The notes under the pieces are model-generated. The model was given only the letters and a program-made list of their open reading frames with translations, was not told the origin of the DNA and ran no database searches. Both the position numbers and the translations under genes were made by a program. A DNA stretch of 64,000 nucleotides from Saccharomonospora amisosensis (GTDB lineage Bacteria; Actinomycetota; Actinomycetes; Mycobacteriales; Pseudonocardiaceae). Positions 42,590 through 51,549 of the stretch are shown here, piece after piece; the stretch's first letter is position 1, and each line of letters starts with the position of its first letter. The stretch lies in the NCBI RefSeq assembly GCF_011761185.1, contig NZ_JAAOYM010000001.1, positions 4,154,001 through 4,218,000 on the forward strand, in the 5' to 3' direction.

Positions 42590-44604
42590 GGGCCAGGGCG
42601 CTGTTCGCGGCCCTGCTTGTGACGCTCGCGACGGCGCAGGCACCCGCGCAGGCTCGGCAGGCACCGCCGCCCGACGGTCGTTACCTCGTCGGCAGGGGGA
42701 TCGCCGACGCCACCGGTGAGGTCGCGGACGTCGGCATGATGGGCTACGGCCGCCTCGACCAGCAGGCCGAGGGCCTTCACAACCGGCTGCGTGCCCGGTC
42801 GTTCGTCATTGCCGAGCCGCACGGCGGCGAGCGGGTACTGCTCGTCGTCGTGGACTCACCGATGATCTTCTCCAGCGTGCACCAGGCCGTGTTGCGCAGG
42901 CTGGCCGAGTACTACGGCGACCTCTACACCGAGCGGAACGTGTTGCTCACGGGCACGCACACACACGCCGGGCCGGGCGGCTACTCCCATCACCTCCTCT
43001 ACAACCTCACCACGCTCGGATTCCACCGCAAGACCTTCGACGCCATCGTTGACGGCATCGTCGAATCCGTAAGGCGCGCACACCAAGACCTGGCACCCGG
43101 TTCGCTCACACTCAGCCACGCGGAACTGACCACCGCGAGCGTGAACCGATCCAGGCAGGCATTCGACCGCAACCCCGCCGCCGAACGCGCGTTCTTCCCC
43201 GACGCCATCGACCCGCAGACCTCCCTGCTGCGCGTCGAACGCGAGGGCACGCCGGTGGGCGCCATCAACTGGTTCGCCACCCACAACACCAGCATGTCCG
43301 GCGACAACCGGCTGGTCAGTGCCGACAACAAGGGTTACGCGGCCTACCACTGGGAACGCGAGGTGGCGGGGGCCGACTACCGCGAGGGTGAGCCCGGCTT
43401 CGTCTCCGCGTTCGCCCAGACCAACGCGGGCGACATGTCGCCGAACCTGGACCTGCGCCCGCCCACGACACCGGAGGACTTCGCCGCCACGCGCGAGATC
43501 GGGCTGCGGCAGTACGAGGCCGCCGCGAGCCAGCTCAACACACGAGGCAGGCGCATGTCCGGCGGTATCGACTCCCGACTTGTCTACATTGATATGTCTG
43601 ATGTGGAGGTTCTGCCGGAGTTCACTGGGGACGGCAGGCCGCACCGCACCTGTGAACCCGCCGTCGGAGCGGCGATGGCGGCGGGCAGCACCGAGGACGG
43701 GCCCGCGTTTCCCACCTTCGCCGAAGGCAGCAACCCGCTGTGGGACACGGTGTCCGGCTCTGTGCTCTACACCGCGTCGCCGCGACTGCGTGACTGCCAG
43801 GCACCCAAGGGTGTCGTCGTGCCGATCGGTGCGATGAATGCGGTCTACCCGTGGGTGGCGCGGCGGGTGCCGGTGCAGCTGGTCCGGATCGGCGGGCTGT
43901 ACCTCATCGGGATACCGGGCGAGGTGACGATCGCGGCGGGGCTGCGGCTGCGCCGCACAGTGGCGCGGATCGTGGGTGCGGACGTGCGCGACGTGCTGGT
44001 GGCCGGCTACAGCAACGGCTACTTCCACTACGTCACCACGCCACAGGAGTACGACGCCCAGCACTACGAGGGTGGGAGCACGCTGTTCGGGCGCTGGCAA
44101 CTACCCGCGTTGCGGCAGACCGCAGCCGAACTGGCCACGGCGCTGCGCGACGGCCGCGAACTGCGACCGGGGCAGCCTCCCGCCGACCTCTCGCGAAACC
44201 AACTCTCACCGCAACCACCCGTGCTGCTCGACACCCCCATGCCTGGCACGGCCTTCGGCGACGTGCTCACCCAGCCTTCCCCGAGCTACCCACCGGGCTC
44301 GCGAGTGAGGGTCACCTTCAGCGGAGCGCACCCGAGCAACGACCTGCGTCGCGGCGGCACCTACCTGGAGGTGCAGCGGCGCGAGGGGCAGGGCTGGCGC
44401 ACGGTGGCCGACGACGGCGACTGGTCCACCATCTTCCGCTTCACTCGCACTGGTCCCACCACCTCCGAGATCACCGTCACCTGGGACGTGCCCGCATCCG
44501 CCAAGGGCACCTACCGCGTCCGCTACCACGGGGACGCGCGTGACGCACTTGGGCGTGTTCGCTCCTTCACCGGCACCTCGACCCAGTTCCAGGTCAACCG
44601 CTGA
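42586..44604 (+). CDS. Neutral/alkaline non-lysosomal ceramidase
   Basis: A 672-residue secreted hydrolase that splits ceramide into sphingosine and fatty acid. Signal peptide MRARALFAALLVTLATAQAP; zinc-site LLTGTHTHAGPGG near 125 and FATHNTSMSG near 230; the catalytic serine motif AQTNAGDMSPNLDL near 280; a C-terminal immunoglobulin-like domain from about 545. The length equals other bacterial neutral ceramidases. GTG start overlaps the beta-propeller gene (GTGA). Most actinobacteria make no sphingolipid, so host or environmental lipid is the likely substrate. Confidence 0.92.
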   Translation: MRARALFAALLVTLATAQAPAQARQAPPPDGRYLVGRGIADATGEVADVGMMGYGRLDQQAEGLHNRLRARSFVIAEPHGGERVLLVVVDSPMIFSSVHQAVLRRLAEYYGDLYTERNVLLTGTHTHAGPGGYSHHLLYNLTTLGFHRKTFDAIVDGIVESVRRAHQDLAPGSLTLSHAELTTASVNRSRQAFDRNPAAERAFFPDAIDPQTSLLRVEREGTPVGAINWFATHNTSMSGDNRLVSADNKGYAAYHWEREVAGADYREGEPGFVSAFAQTNAGDMSPNLDLRPPTTPEDFAATREIGLRQYEAAASQLNTRGRRMSGGIDSRLVYIDMSDVEVLPEFTGDGRPHRTCEPAVGAAMAAGSTEDGPAFPTFAEGSNPLWDTVSGSVLYTASPRLRDCQAPKGVVVPIGAMNAVYPWVARRVPVQLVRIGGLYLIGIPGEVTIAAGLRLRRTVARIVGADVRDVLVAGYSNGYFHYVTTPQEYDAQHYEGGSTLFGRWQLPALRQTAAELATALRDGRELRPGQPPADLSRNQLSPQPPVLLDTPMPGTAFGDVLTQPSPSYPPGSRVRVTFSGAHPSNDLRRGGTYLEVQRREGQGWRTVADDGDWSTIFRFTRTGPTTSEITVTWDVPASAKGTYRVRYHGDARDALGRVRSFTGTSTQFQVNR

Positions 44605-44640
44605 CTGCGAGAGGACTGCTCCAATCGGTGCACTGCCCGT

Positions 44641-44668
44641 GTGACAGCCAGGGTAAGGATGCTACTTT
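44641..44668 (+). promoter_or_regulatory. Candidate promoter of the terpenoid cassette
   Basis: GTGACA (44641-44646), 16-bp spacer, TACTTT (44663-44668), about 65 bp before the terpene cyclase start. It lies in the only intergenic gap upstream of the three-gene cassette. Confidence 0.45.
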
Positions 44669-44732
44669 CGGTGTCGGCCCGACTACGCCTGGCCCGGACA
44701 ACTCAAAGCCGCATGCCGTCGAGGAGTGCCGC

Positions 44733-46301
44733 ATGAAAACGCGCGTTTCCTGGCTGAACAGCGCGAAGGAGACGGTAGCGGAGACGTTGTCGCGAATGCT
44801 CGTAGATCCCACGGGACGATTCGAACCCTCCGTCTACGAGACGGGCAGGTTGGTCTCGCTCACCCCGGCTCTCGCCGGACACCAGCAGCGCGTCAGTTTC
44901 CTGCTGGCTCAGCAGCGGCATGACGGCCGCTGGGGTGGACCGGGCGACTACCACATCGTCCCGACGTTGAGCGCCACCGAAGCACTGCTGGCCGAGCAGC
45001 ACCGGCCAGGCTCGGACCCACGAGTGCGGCCCGCGGCCGAGCACGCGGTGCGTGCGCTGGCGGATCGGTTGTCCCGCAACGGATCACTGCCCGACACCGT
45101 CGCCGTGGAGATCGTGGTACCGGGGCTGGTTGAGGACATCAACGCACATCTTGTGCGGCGCGGGCGGGCGCCGCTGCGCGTTCCGCACGGGAGCAATGGT
45201 GAACTGCTCGCGACCCTTCGTGCGGCCGTGGCGCAGGGCCACGGGTTGCCCGAGAAGCTCTCGCACTCGCTTGAGGTCATCGGCGAGCCAGCGAGGGGCG
45301 CATCATTCGTGACCCCGGTGGACGGCCGTATCGTCGGCTGTTCGCCCGCCGCGACGGCGGCGTGGCTCGGCGACGACGGCGTGCGCGACGAGAACCATCC
45401 CTGTGTCGGCTACCTGCGGCAGGTGACCGAACCCGATGGCGGGGTACCCGTCGCCGCGCCACTCGCACTGTTCGAGCGGTCATGGGTACTGTCCACACTC
45501 GCCGAAGCGGGCGTCTCCTTCACCGCGCCCGAGCCTCTTGTCGCGAGCCTGCACAGCTCGTTCGGCCCGGAGGGAGCGGCGGGCGGACTCGGCCTTCCCG
45601 CTGATGCCGACGACACCGCCACCGCGCTGTACGCGCTGGCCAAGGTCGGCAGTCCGCGCTCGGCCGAGTGCCTGTGGAACTACGACGCGGGCGACCACTT
45701 CGCCTGCTTCCCCGAGGAACGCACGCCTTCCACCAGCACCAACGCGCACGTGCTGCAAGCGCTCGGCGCTTCGGTCGCCGCGGGCACGGCAGCGGACGTC
45801 GACCGCTACAGCGCGGCGGCGTGGCGCGTGACCCGGTGGCTGGCCGACACCCAGCAGCTGGAAGGGCACTGGCACGACAAGTGGCACGCCTCCCCCTACT
45901 ACGCCACGGTGTGCTGCGCCACGGCCCTCGCTGCGTACGGCACGCCGGAGGGCGCCAAGGCGGTCCGCAGGGCGGTCGACTGGGTGTTGCGTACCCAGCG
46001 CGACGACGGGTCGTGGGGCTACTGGAGCAGCACAAGGGAGGAGACCGCCTACGCCGTGCGTACCCTGTTGCGTGCGGGTGAGCCCGGCGACGACGCGGTG
46101 GCCGCGGCCGCCGCTCGCGGTGCGACCTTCCTGCTGGAATCGCGGAGCGAGGACCGGCACCCCCCGCTGTGGCACGACAAGGACCTCTACACCCCGACGC
46201 GCATCGTGGAAACCGAGGTGTTCGCCGCGCTGTACCTTGCCCACACCGACACCAGGGTGGCGCCGCTGCTGACGGCAGCCGAGAACCGAATCGAGGTGTG
46301 A
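44733..46301 (+). CDS. Class II terpene cyclase (DxDD type)
   Basis: A 522-residue prenyltransferase/squalene-cyclase-repeat protein. The catalytic acid motif DADD of class II diterpene cyclases is in GLPADADDTATALYALAKVG near residue 295. QW-type repeats are visible (QQRHDGRWGGPGDYH near 64, QRDDGSWGYWSS near 425). No DDxxD class I motif is seen, so it should only protonate and cyclise a prenyl diphosphate, most likely geranylgeranyl diphosphate, to a labdane- or halimane-type bicycle. ATG 44733 has GAGGAG upstream. It overlaps the P450 gene by one base. Confidence 0.88.
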   Translation: MKTRVSWLNSAKETVAETLSRMLVDPTGRFEPSVYETGRLVSLTPALAGHQQRVSFLLAQQRHDGRWGGPGDYHIVPTLSATEALLAEQHRPGSDPRVRPAAEHAVRALADRLSRNGSLPDTVAVEIVVPGLVEDINAHLVRRGRAPLRVPHGSNGELLATLRAAVAQGHGLPEKLSHSLEVIGEPARGASFVTPVDGRIVGCSPAATAAWLGDDGVRDENHPCVGYLRQVTEPDGGVPVAAPLALFERSWVLSTLAEAGVSFTAPEPLVASLHSSFGPEGAAGGLGLPADADDTATALYALAKVGSPRSAECLWNYDAGDHFACFPEERTPSTSTNAHVLQALGASVAAGTAADVDRYSAAAWRVTRWLADTQQLEGHWHDKWHASPYYATVCCATALAAYGTPEGAKAVRRAVDWVLRTQRDDGSWGYWSSTREETAYAVRTLLRAGEPGDDAVAAAAARGATFLLESRSEDRHPPLWHDKDLYTPTRIVETEVFAALYLAHTDTRVAPLLTAAENRIEV

Positions 46302-47542
46302 TGAACCGCAACGAGCTGCGCCTCGCGCTTCGCACGTTGCCGTTTCTCGACTCACATGCCGACGCGCCGGAAGGCTTCGTTCGGCTCGCGTCCGACCCGG
46401 CCAAGCTGCTTGTCTGGCACCCGGAGGCGATCGACTGGATCTTCCGCAACGACAACTCACTCGCCCACCCAGGTAGCCGCTCGATGCGGCCGGTGCTGGG
46501 ACCGCGATCGCTGTTGTGGATGGACGGGCCGCGCTACACCGCCTATCGCAAGCTGCTCGGACCACCGCTGGGGGCCAGGCGGATTGTGGACTACCAAGGC
46601 CTCATCTCCGAAACGATCGACCGCGCGATCGACCGGTTGCGGCCAGGCACGGTTTTCGTACTGCCTCAGTGGACTCGACGCGTGACGCTCGAGGTCGCTT
46701 CGCTCATCGTGCTCGGTAGCCGTGACGAAGCGTTGTTACGCCAGTTCTCCCGCTGGATCGACAGGGCGCTGGCATCGCCGTACCGGATGCTTGCCAACCG
46801 CTTGTTCCGAGGTGGACTTCCTCCGTCGGGCCCGAAGCTGGATGGATTGTTGCTGCGTCGAGCCCGTGAGGCGGCAGCCACCACCCAACCCACACTCGCG
46901 TCACTGCTGCTGGCGCCGGATGGTCCGCTGGGGACGATCGACGACGCCGAGCTTCGGGACCAGCTCGTCTCGCTACTGTTCGCGGGCCACGAGACGACCG
47001 CCTCAGCCACCGCATGGACGATCTACTGGATCGACCGGAACCCGGACATCCGCGCGGACATACTTGCCGAGTTGGAGTCCACTTCGGACAACGGTGCCGA
47101 CGCGAAGCGAGTTCCGCTGTTGCACGCCGCCGTGCAGGAGGCGTTACGGATCACCCCTCCGGTGCCTTCGGCGGGCAACCGGGTGCTTCAGCGAGATACC
47201 CAGCTGCTCGGCAGGGAGCTGCGGGCAGGGACCGTGCTGTCGCCGAGCATCTACCTGGCACACCGGCAACCCGACTACTTCCCCGACCCGCATCGGTTCG
47301 ACCCTCGCCGATTCCTCGGAAGCCGTCCACAGCCGCAGCGGTACCTGCCGTTCGGCGGTGGGGCACGGCATTGCCTCGGCAGCCAACTCGGGCAGGTGGA
47401 GGCCCGGATGATCGCCGCGGCCTTGCTACGCAGACGGTCGTTTCGCTGCGTCGACCCAACCGACGGTGTGCCGAGGTCACGTGGTCACGCCATGGCCCCG
47501 GCGCAGCGGTTGCGGATGGAGGTGACCGCGTGCCACGACTAG
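46301..47542 (+). CDS. Cytochrome P450
   Basis: A 413-residue P450. The I-helix oxygen-binding motif is LLFAGHETTASATA near 228, the ExxR pair lies in AAVQEALRITPP, and the haem-cysteine loop is FGGGARHCLGSQ near 350. It starts in a TGATG junction with the terpene cyclase gene and overlaps the UbiA gene, so it most likely oxidises the cassette's terpene product. A redox partner is not encoded next to it. Confidence 0.93.
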   Translation: MNRNELRLALRTLPFLDSHADAPEGFVRLASDPAKLLVWHPEAIDWIFRNDNSLAHPGSRSMRPVLGPRSLLWMDGPRYTAYRKLLGPPLGARRIVDYQGLISETIDRAIDRLRPGTVFVLPQWTRRVTLEVASLIVLGSRDEALLRQFSRWIDRALASPYRMLANRLFRGGLPPSGPKLDGLLLRRAREAAATTQPTLASLLLAPDGPLGTIDDAELRDQLVSLLFAGHETTASATAWTIYWIDRNPDIRADILAELESTSDNGADAKRVPLLHAAVQEALRITPPVPSAGNRVLQRDTQLLGRELRAGTVLSPSIYLAHRQPDYFPDPHRFDPRRFLGSRPQPQRYLPFGGGARHCLGSQLGQVEARMIAAALLRRRSFRCVDPTDGVPRSRGHAMAPAQRLRMEVTACHD

Positions 47543-48465
47543 CCAACACCTCGGCGGTCTGGCGTGACCTCGCCGATGTACATCGGCTCGAGTACCCGTT
47601 CCCGGTGAACTATGCCTGCTACGCCGTGTGGGGCGCCTGCCTGGCGATCGGCGAACCCGAGAGCCTGCTCACCGGGCCCGTCGGGTTCGCCGTGCTGGCG
47701 AACCTACTGCTGATCACATCGGGCCTGCTGCTGAACACTGCGGTGGACATCCGCACCGATGCCGAACATCAGGAGCGCGGCTACCTGGCGAGTGCGGCGC
47801 AGCGGTTCGGCCGTGCCCGCCTGTTGCGCTTGACCGCCGTGGAGATGGCGGCGGCACTGGCACTGTCCGTCGCGATCTCGGCGTGGACGGGCAGCTGGAC
47901 GGCCACGCTGGCGGCCGTGGCGGCGGTGACACTGCACGTCCTCTACAACGTCGAACCGGTGCACCTCAAACGCCGGGGGCTTGCGGGTACGTTCGCGTTC
48001 TGCGCCGCACTCGTCGTGCTGCCGCCGCTGCTTTCCTACTCCGCCGTCCGTCCCGACTTCGAACCGTTCCTGTGGCCGGTGTTGCTGGGTATGTGCGCGC
48101 TGGCGGGCGGCAGGTTGATCTGGTGGTCGGCGCCCGACATCGAGTCCGACTCGGCGACTGGGATGCGAACCCCCAACGTGCGCTACGGACCGGTGCGGGC
48201 GCTCCTGCTGGCATACGCGATCATGGGCGCGGGCATGGTGGCGCTGCTGTGGGGCCTGTGGTCGCGCTACGGACCGATCGCCGCAGTAGCGGCGACGGCG
48301 GCGCACTGGATCTTCGTGTTCGGCACGCTGACGCTGCTGCGTCCGGTCTCACGCGGTGTGGTGCCCAGTTCGGTCCGAATGCGCAGGGGGTCCATGTCGC
48401 TCGCCATGGTGGGTGATCTGCTGATCGTCATCGTCCCGTTGGCGGCGGTCGCTGAGGCGGGCTAG
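47530..48465 (+). CDS. UbiA-family prenyltransferase or UbiA-type terpene cyclase
   Basis: A 311-residue integral membrane protein with about eight to nine hydrophobic helices. The first Asp-rich motif is NTAVDIRTD (NxxxDxxxD; the usual ND start is NT), LYNVEPVHLKRRG follows in the family position, and the second acidic motif is APDIESDSATG. In a class II cyclase cassette without a soluble class I enzyme, it may ionise the bicyclic diphosphate itself or attach it to an acceptor (inference). GTG start inside the P450 gene. Its stop codon overlaps the stop of the convergent methyltransferase gene. Confidence 0.8.
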   Translation: MPRLANTSAVWRDLADVHRLEYPFPVNYACYAVWGACLAIGEPESLLTGPVGFAVLANLLLITSGLLLNTAVDIRTDAEHQERGYLASAAQRFGRARLLRLTAVEMAAALALSVAISAWTGSWTATLAAVAAVTLHVLYNVEPVHLKRRGLAGTFAFCAALVVLPPLLSYSAVRPDFEPFLWPVLLGMCALAGGRLIWWSAPDIESDSATGMRTPNVRYGPVRALLLAYAIMGAGMVALLWGLWSRYGPIAAVAATAAHWIFVFGTLTLLRPVSRGVVPSSVRMRRGSMSLAMVGDLLIVIVPLAAVAEAG

Positions 48466-49274
48466 CCGTGCTTGTACCCCAACCCGACGTGCATCTGCAC
48501 CTCTTCCGGGTTGCGGTCCAGGTCCTCCGGGGAGTCCGGACGCCACAGCGGTATCGCGACGATACCCGGCTCGACCAGTTCCAGCCCCCGGAAGTAACTT
48601 GCCAACTGCTCGGTGGAACGTAGGTTCACCTCCGGGCGGGCTCCCAGCATCATTCGCTCGAACATCGCGTAGGCATTGAGCAACTGCTCGTTCTCACTGC
48701 AGTGCGAAAGTGCCACGTAGCTGCCGGGAGCGATCGCGTCAACATAACCGGCGACGATCTCCCCCGGATGCTCGGAGTCCGCGAAGTGCAGCAACGTCTC
48801 GATCATCAGGACACCGACCGGCTGCTCCAGGTCCAGCAGCCTGCGGACTTCCTCGGACTCCAGTACCGCTTCGCGGTCGCGGATGTCGGCGGTCAGGTAC
48901 GCCGCCGCTTCGTCGCCAGCGAGAATCTCGCGGCCGAGTTCACCGAGCTTCGGGTCGATGTCGACGTACACAACGCGGCTGGCCGGATCGACGCCTTGGG
49001 CGATCTCGTGTACGTGACCCATGGTCGGGATGCCTGAGCCGAGGTCGAGAAACTGCCTGACACCCCGGTCGGCGAGGTAACGCACGATGCGACCGAGCAT
49101 CGCTCGCTGCGACCGCACCAGATACGGGATGTGTGGTGCCACCACGGCGACGTCGTCGGCCAGCCGCTGATCGTCGACGGTGTGGTGCTTGCCGTCGAGC
49201 CAGTAATCGTTGATACGCGCGAAACCGGACTTCGCGAACCGATCCTGTCCCGGTGCGCCGGTAGGGAGTGCCAC
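48462..49274 (-). CDS. SAM-dependent methyltransferase (PF04672 type)
   Basis: A 270-residue actinobacterial S-adenosylmethionine methyltransferase family protein. The SAM site is FLDLGSGIPTMGHVHEIAQ near 75 and VVYVDIDPKLGEL; DRFAKSGFARINDYWLDGKHH at the N-terminus and IPLWRPD near the end are family marks. Substrate unknown. GTG 49274. It meets the UbiA gene tail to tail in a CTAG overlap, so it could be part of neither or both regulons. A paralogue is encoded at 59401. Confidence 0.82.
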   Translation of the reverse strand: MALPTGAPGQDRFAKSGFARINDYWLDGKHHTVDDQRLADDVAVVAPHIPYLVRSQRAMLGRIVRYLADRGVRQFLDLGSGIPTMGHVHEIAQGVDPASRVVYVDIDPKLGELGREILAGDEAAAYLTADIRDREAVLESEEVRRLLDLEQPVGVLMIETLLHFADSEHPGEIVAGYVDAIAPGSYVALSHCSENEQLLNAYAMFERMMLGARPEVNLRSTEQLASYFRGLELVEPGIVAIPLWRPDSPEDLDRNPEEVQMHVGLGYKHG

Positions 49275-49606
49275 CTGTAAGTACGCCTCCTCGGTTCGCG
49301 GCCAACTCGTCCTGATGATCTTTGCTGCCGCTCAGGGCATCCGATTCTAGTGCTGATCCGTTTCCATGGAGTGAGCAGGTTCATGGCCGGGCCGGCTTCG
49401 AAACGGCGGTGGCGACTGTCCGAAACAGTCAGTTCGGACGGCGTTTTCCCTGGCAGCAAAGGCAATCGCGAGACAGTGCGTCACGCCGCGCTACGCCGCG
49501 TCCGTCCACAATGATGTATCACACTACGAACGCGTACGGTCACGCGACGCCCGCGCGGCGGACACCCGACAGCGCGACCACTGACCAGCGGCAACGGGGG
49601 CCAGCT
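49275..49606. other. 332-bp divergent intergenic region with a dyad
   Basis: No coding sequence is supported here. It separates the methyltransferase gene (minus) from purC (plus). The one clear structure is GTCCGAA-N8-TTCGGAC at 49418-49439, a perfect 7-bp inverted repeat with a second nested one. A fairly AT-rich stretch at 49505-49530 could hold the purC promoter, but no convincing -35/-10 pair stands out. Confidence 0.5.
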
Positions 49607-50470
49607 ATGACCGCCATCTACGATGACCACGTGAAGCACCTGCACGCCGGCAAGGTCCGGGACGTCTACGAAGACAGGGGCGATCTGCTGCTGGTCGCCT
49701 CCGACCGGATCTCCGTCTACGATGTGACGCTGCCCACACCGATCCCGGAGAAGGGCGCGTTGCTGACACAGCTTTCCGTGTGGTGGTTCGAAAGGTTGCG
49801 CGACCTCGTGCCGAACCACCTGATCTCGGCAACCGACGTCCCCGCCGAGTTCTCCGGACGCGCCGTGCGGTGCAGGCCGCTGAAGATGGTGAAGGTCGAG
49901 TGCATAGCCCGCGGCTACCTCAGCGGGTCCGGTCTACTGGAGTACCGGCGCAAGGGCTCGGTTTCCGGGGTACCGCTGCCCACCGGCCTCCAGGAAGGCA
50001 GCAAACTGCCGGAGCCGATCTTCACCCCCACCACCAAGGCCGACGCCGGGCACGACGAGCCCATCACCTTCGAAGACGTAGCCGCGATGGAGGGCCGCGA
50101 GACCGCCACCATGCTGCGCGACCTCACCCTGCGCATCTATCGCGAGGGTGCCGAACACGCCGCGAGCCGAGGCATCCTGGTGGCCGACACGAAGCTGGAG
50201 TTCGGTTGGTCCGACGACGGCACGCTCACGCTGGGCGACGAAGTGCTCACCTCGGACTCGTCACGGTTCTGGCCCGCCGATCAATGGCAACCGGGCAAAC
50301 CGCAGTTCGCCTTCGACAAGCAGTACGTACGCGACTGGGCCTCGGCAACCGGCTGGGACAAGACACCACCTGGCCCAGCCATCCCCGACGAAATCGTCGA
50401 GGCAACCCGCAAACGCTATATCGAAGCTTACGAACGCATCACCGGAATGAGCTGGCCGCGGCAACGGTGA
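49607..50470 (+). CDS. purC: Phosphoribosylaminoimidazole-succinocarboxamide synthase
   Basis: A 287-residue SAICAR synthase of purine synthesis. Visible family segments: AGKVRDVYEDRGDLLLVASDR at the start, KMVKVECIARGYLSGSG near 85, LVADTKLEFGW near 190 and SRFWPADQW, FDKQYVRDWA later. ATG 49607 gives MTAIYDDHVKHLHAGKVRD; the frame upstream is open but unconserved. It stands alone here, with no other pur gene in the window. Confidence 0.95.
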   Translation: MTAIYDDHVKHLHAGKVRDVYEDRGDLLLVASDRISVYDVTLPTPIPEKGALLTQLSVWWFERLRDLVPNHLISATDVPAEFSGRAVRCRPLKMVKVECIARGYLSGSGLLEYRRKGSVSGVPLPTGLQEGSKLPEPIFTPTTKADAGHDEPITFEDVAAMEGRETATMLRDLTLRIYREGAEHAASRGILVADTKLEFGWSDDGTLTLGDEVLTSDSSRFWPADQWQPGKPQFAFDKQYVRDWASATGWDKTPPGPAIPDEIVEATRKRYIEAYERITGMSWPRQR

Positions 50471-50473
50471 CCG

Positions 50474-50767
50474 CTATTCCAACCGGCGATACCGCGTCGG
50501 CATCCCGTCGCTGAAGTGGGTGACGTGCAAGCACGCGGCGACCGCGAGCATTACCGCACCGAAGAAGATCAGCCCGAAGTTCAGGGTCACCGCGCCGAGC
50601 ACGACCAGGCCGATCGCCAGCGCGTCCATGCCGAGACGAGCCAGGCGCGAGCGTAGATTCGTCCTCGGTGGCGAGCCCTGGCCGAGTGCCCTGGCGAGGT
50701 GCGGGTCGTCGAGCTCGAACCACTGCTGGATCCGCTCGAGCTCCTGCCGTTCGTGGTGGCTCAACAT
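50474..50767 (-). CDS. DUF3040 domain membrane protein
   Basis: A 97-residue actinobacterial protein: MLSHHERQELERIQQWFELD at the start is the DUF3040 signature, followed by two closely spaced transmembrane helices (MDALAIGLVVLGAVTLNFGL and IFFGAVMLAVAACLHV). Function unknown. ATG 50767. It converges on purC with only three bases between the stops. Confidence 0.82.
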   Translation of the reverse strand: MLSHHERQELERIQQWFELDDPHLARALGQGSPPRTNLRSRLARLGMDALAIGLVVLGAVTLNFGLIFFGAVMLAVAACLHVTHFSDGMPTRYRRLE

Positions 50768-50936
50768 GGCGGGCTCCTGCACTCACTAGTTGATCGTTCC
50801 GCGTGCCATCCGTTCCGGGAGTCGTACGCTCCCGCCGTCATCGGTCGAAGGGGTCTCGCCTGTCAGGCGGACCGCATGGCATGGCAACTGCCCGGCCATA
50901 CCATGGGGCTACCCCGCGGGTGCGACGACAAACGAG

Positions 50937-51491
50937 TCAGCCGTGGCGGCAGCCCAGCGGCGGCAGTGTCGCTTCTTCGCCGGTCAGCACCGTGGCGGGC
51001 ACCGCGATACTGCCCGCTTCCTCGAACTCGAACACCAGTGGCACCGTGGTCCCTGACCGGAGTTCTTCCTTGAGCCCCTCCATCTCGAGGAAGTACACGG
51101 TTCCGGCGAACGGCGGATCGCCCATCGGGTCTGGCACGGTCCCTTCGGCCCTGACCGGAATGGCGGACGAAGGCTCGGCGGTGCCGTCGCAGTCCTGGTC
51201 CCACATCAGTCGCACCTCGGTCGCGACCTCCGCCTCGACGGACTTCAACTCGTCGGGCTGCGACGCCTGGTTGAACACCGTGAACCGCACGACCGCGCTT
51301 TCGTGCGGCTTGTAGCTGTCGCCCTCAGGTGGCGGGTCCACGAGGACGTTGCTCAACTGGATCGCCTCGGCGGTGGCATTGGCTCCCACCGGGCTGCTCT
51401 CAATCTCCGGCTGGTCCGCACAACCGACCAGGGCCACGGGAAGCACCGAGCTGGCGATAACCGCCCAGGTACGCCACTGGTTTCGATTCAC
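50937..51491 (-). CDS. Lipoprotein of unknown function
   Basis: A 184-residue exported lipoprotein: basic N-terminus NRNQWR, hydrophobic stretch and lipobox LVGC, then a beta-rich domain (AVVRFTVFNQASQPDELKSV, GTVYFLEMEGLKEELRSGTT). The pattern resembles the copper-chaperone-like LpqE group but lacks a clear methionine/histidine metal motif, so the function is open. GTG 51491 is preferred over GTG 51512. Divergent from the Rieske gene (58 bp). Confidence 0.65.
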   Translation of the reverse strand: MNRNQWRTWAVIASSVLPVALVGCADQPEIESSPVGANATAEAIQLSNVLVDPPPEGDSYKPHESAVVRFTVFNQASQPDELKSVEAEVATEVRLMWDQDCDGTAEPSSAIPVRAEGTVPDPMGDPPFAGTVYFLEMEGLKEELRSGTTVPLVFEFEEAGSIAVPATVLTGEEATLPPLGCRHG

Positions 51492-51549
51492 CGCCAGCGG
51501 ATACCCGGCCACGGGCTATGTCATCCGTGTCATCCGTCATGGAGGAGTG

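Noticed and set aside
51505-51545. Direct repeat GTCATCCGT before the Rieske gene as a regulatory site
   Set aside because: Only two close copies, no dyad and no promoter match; too little to support a feature.
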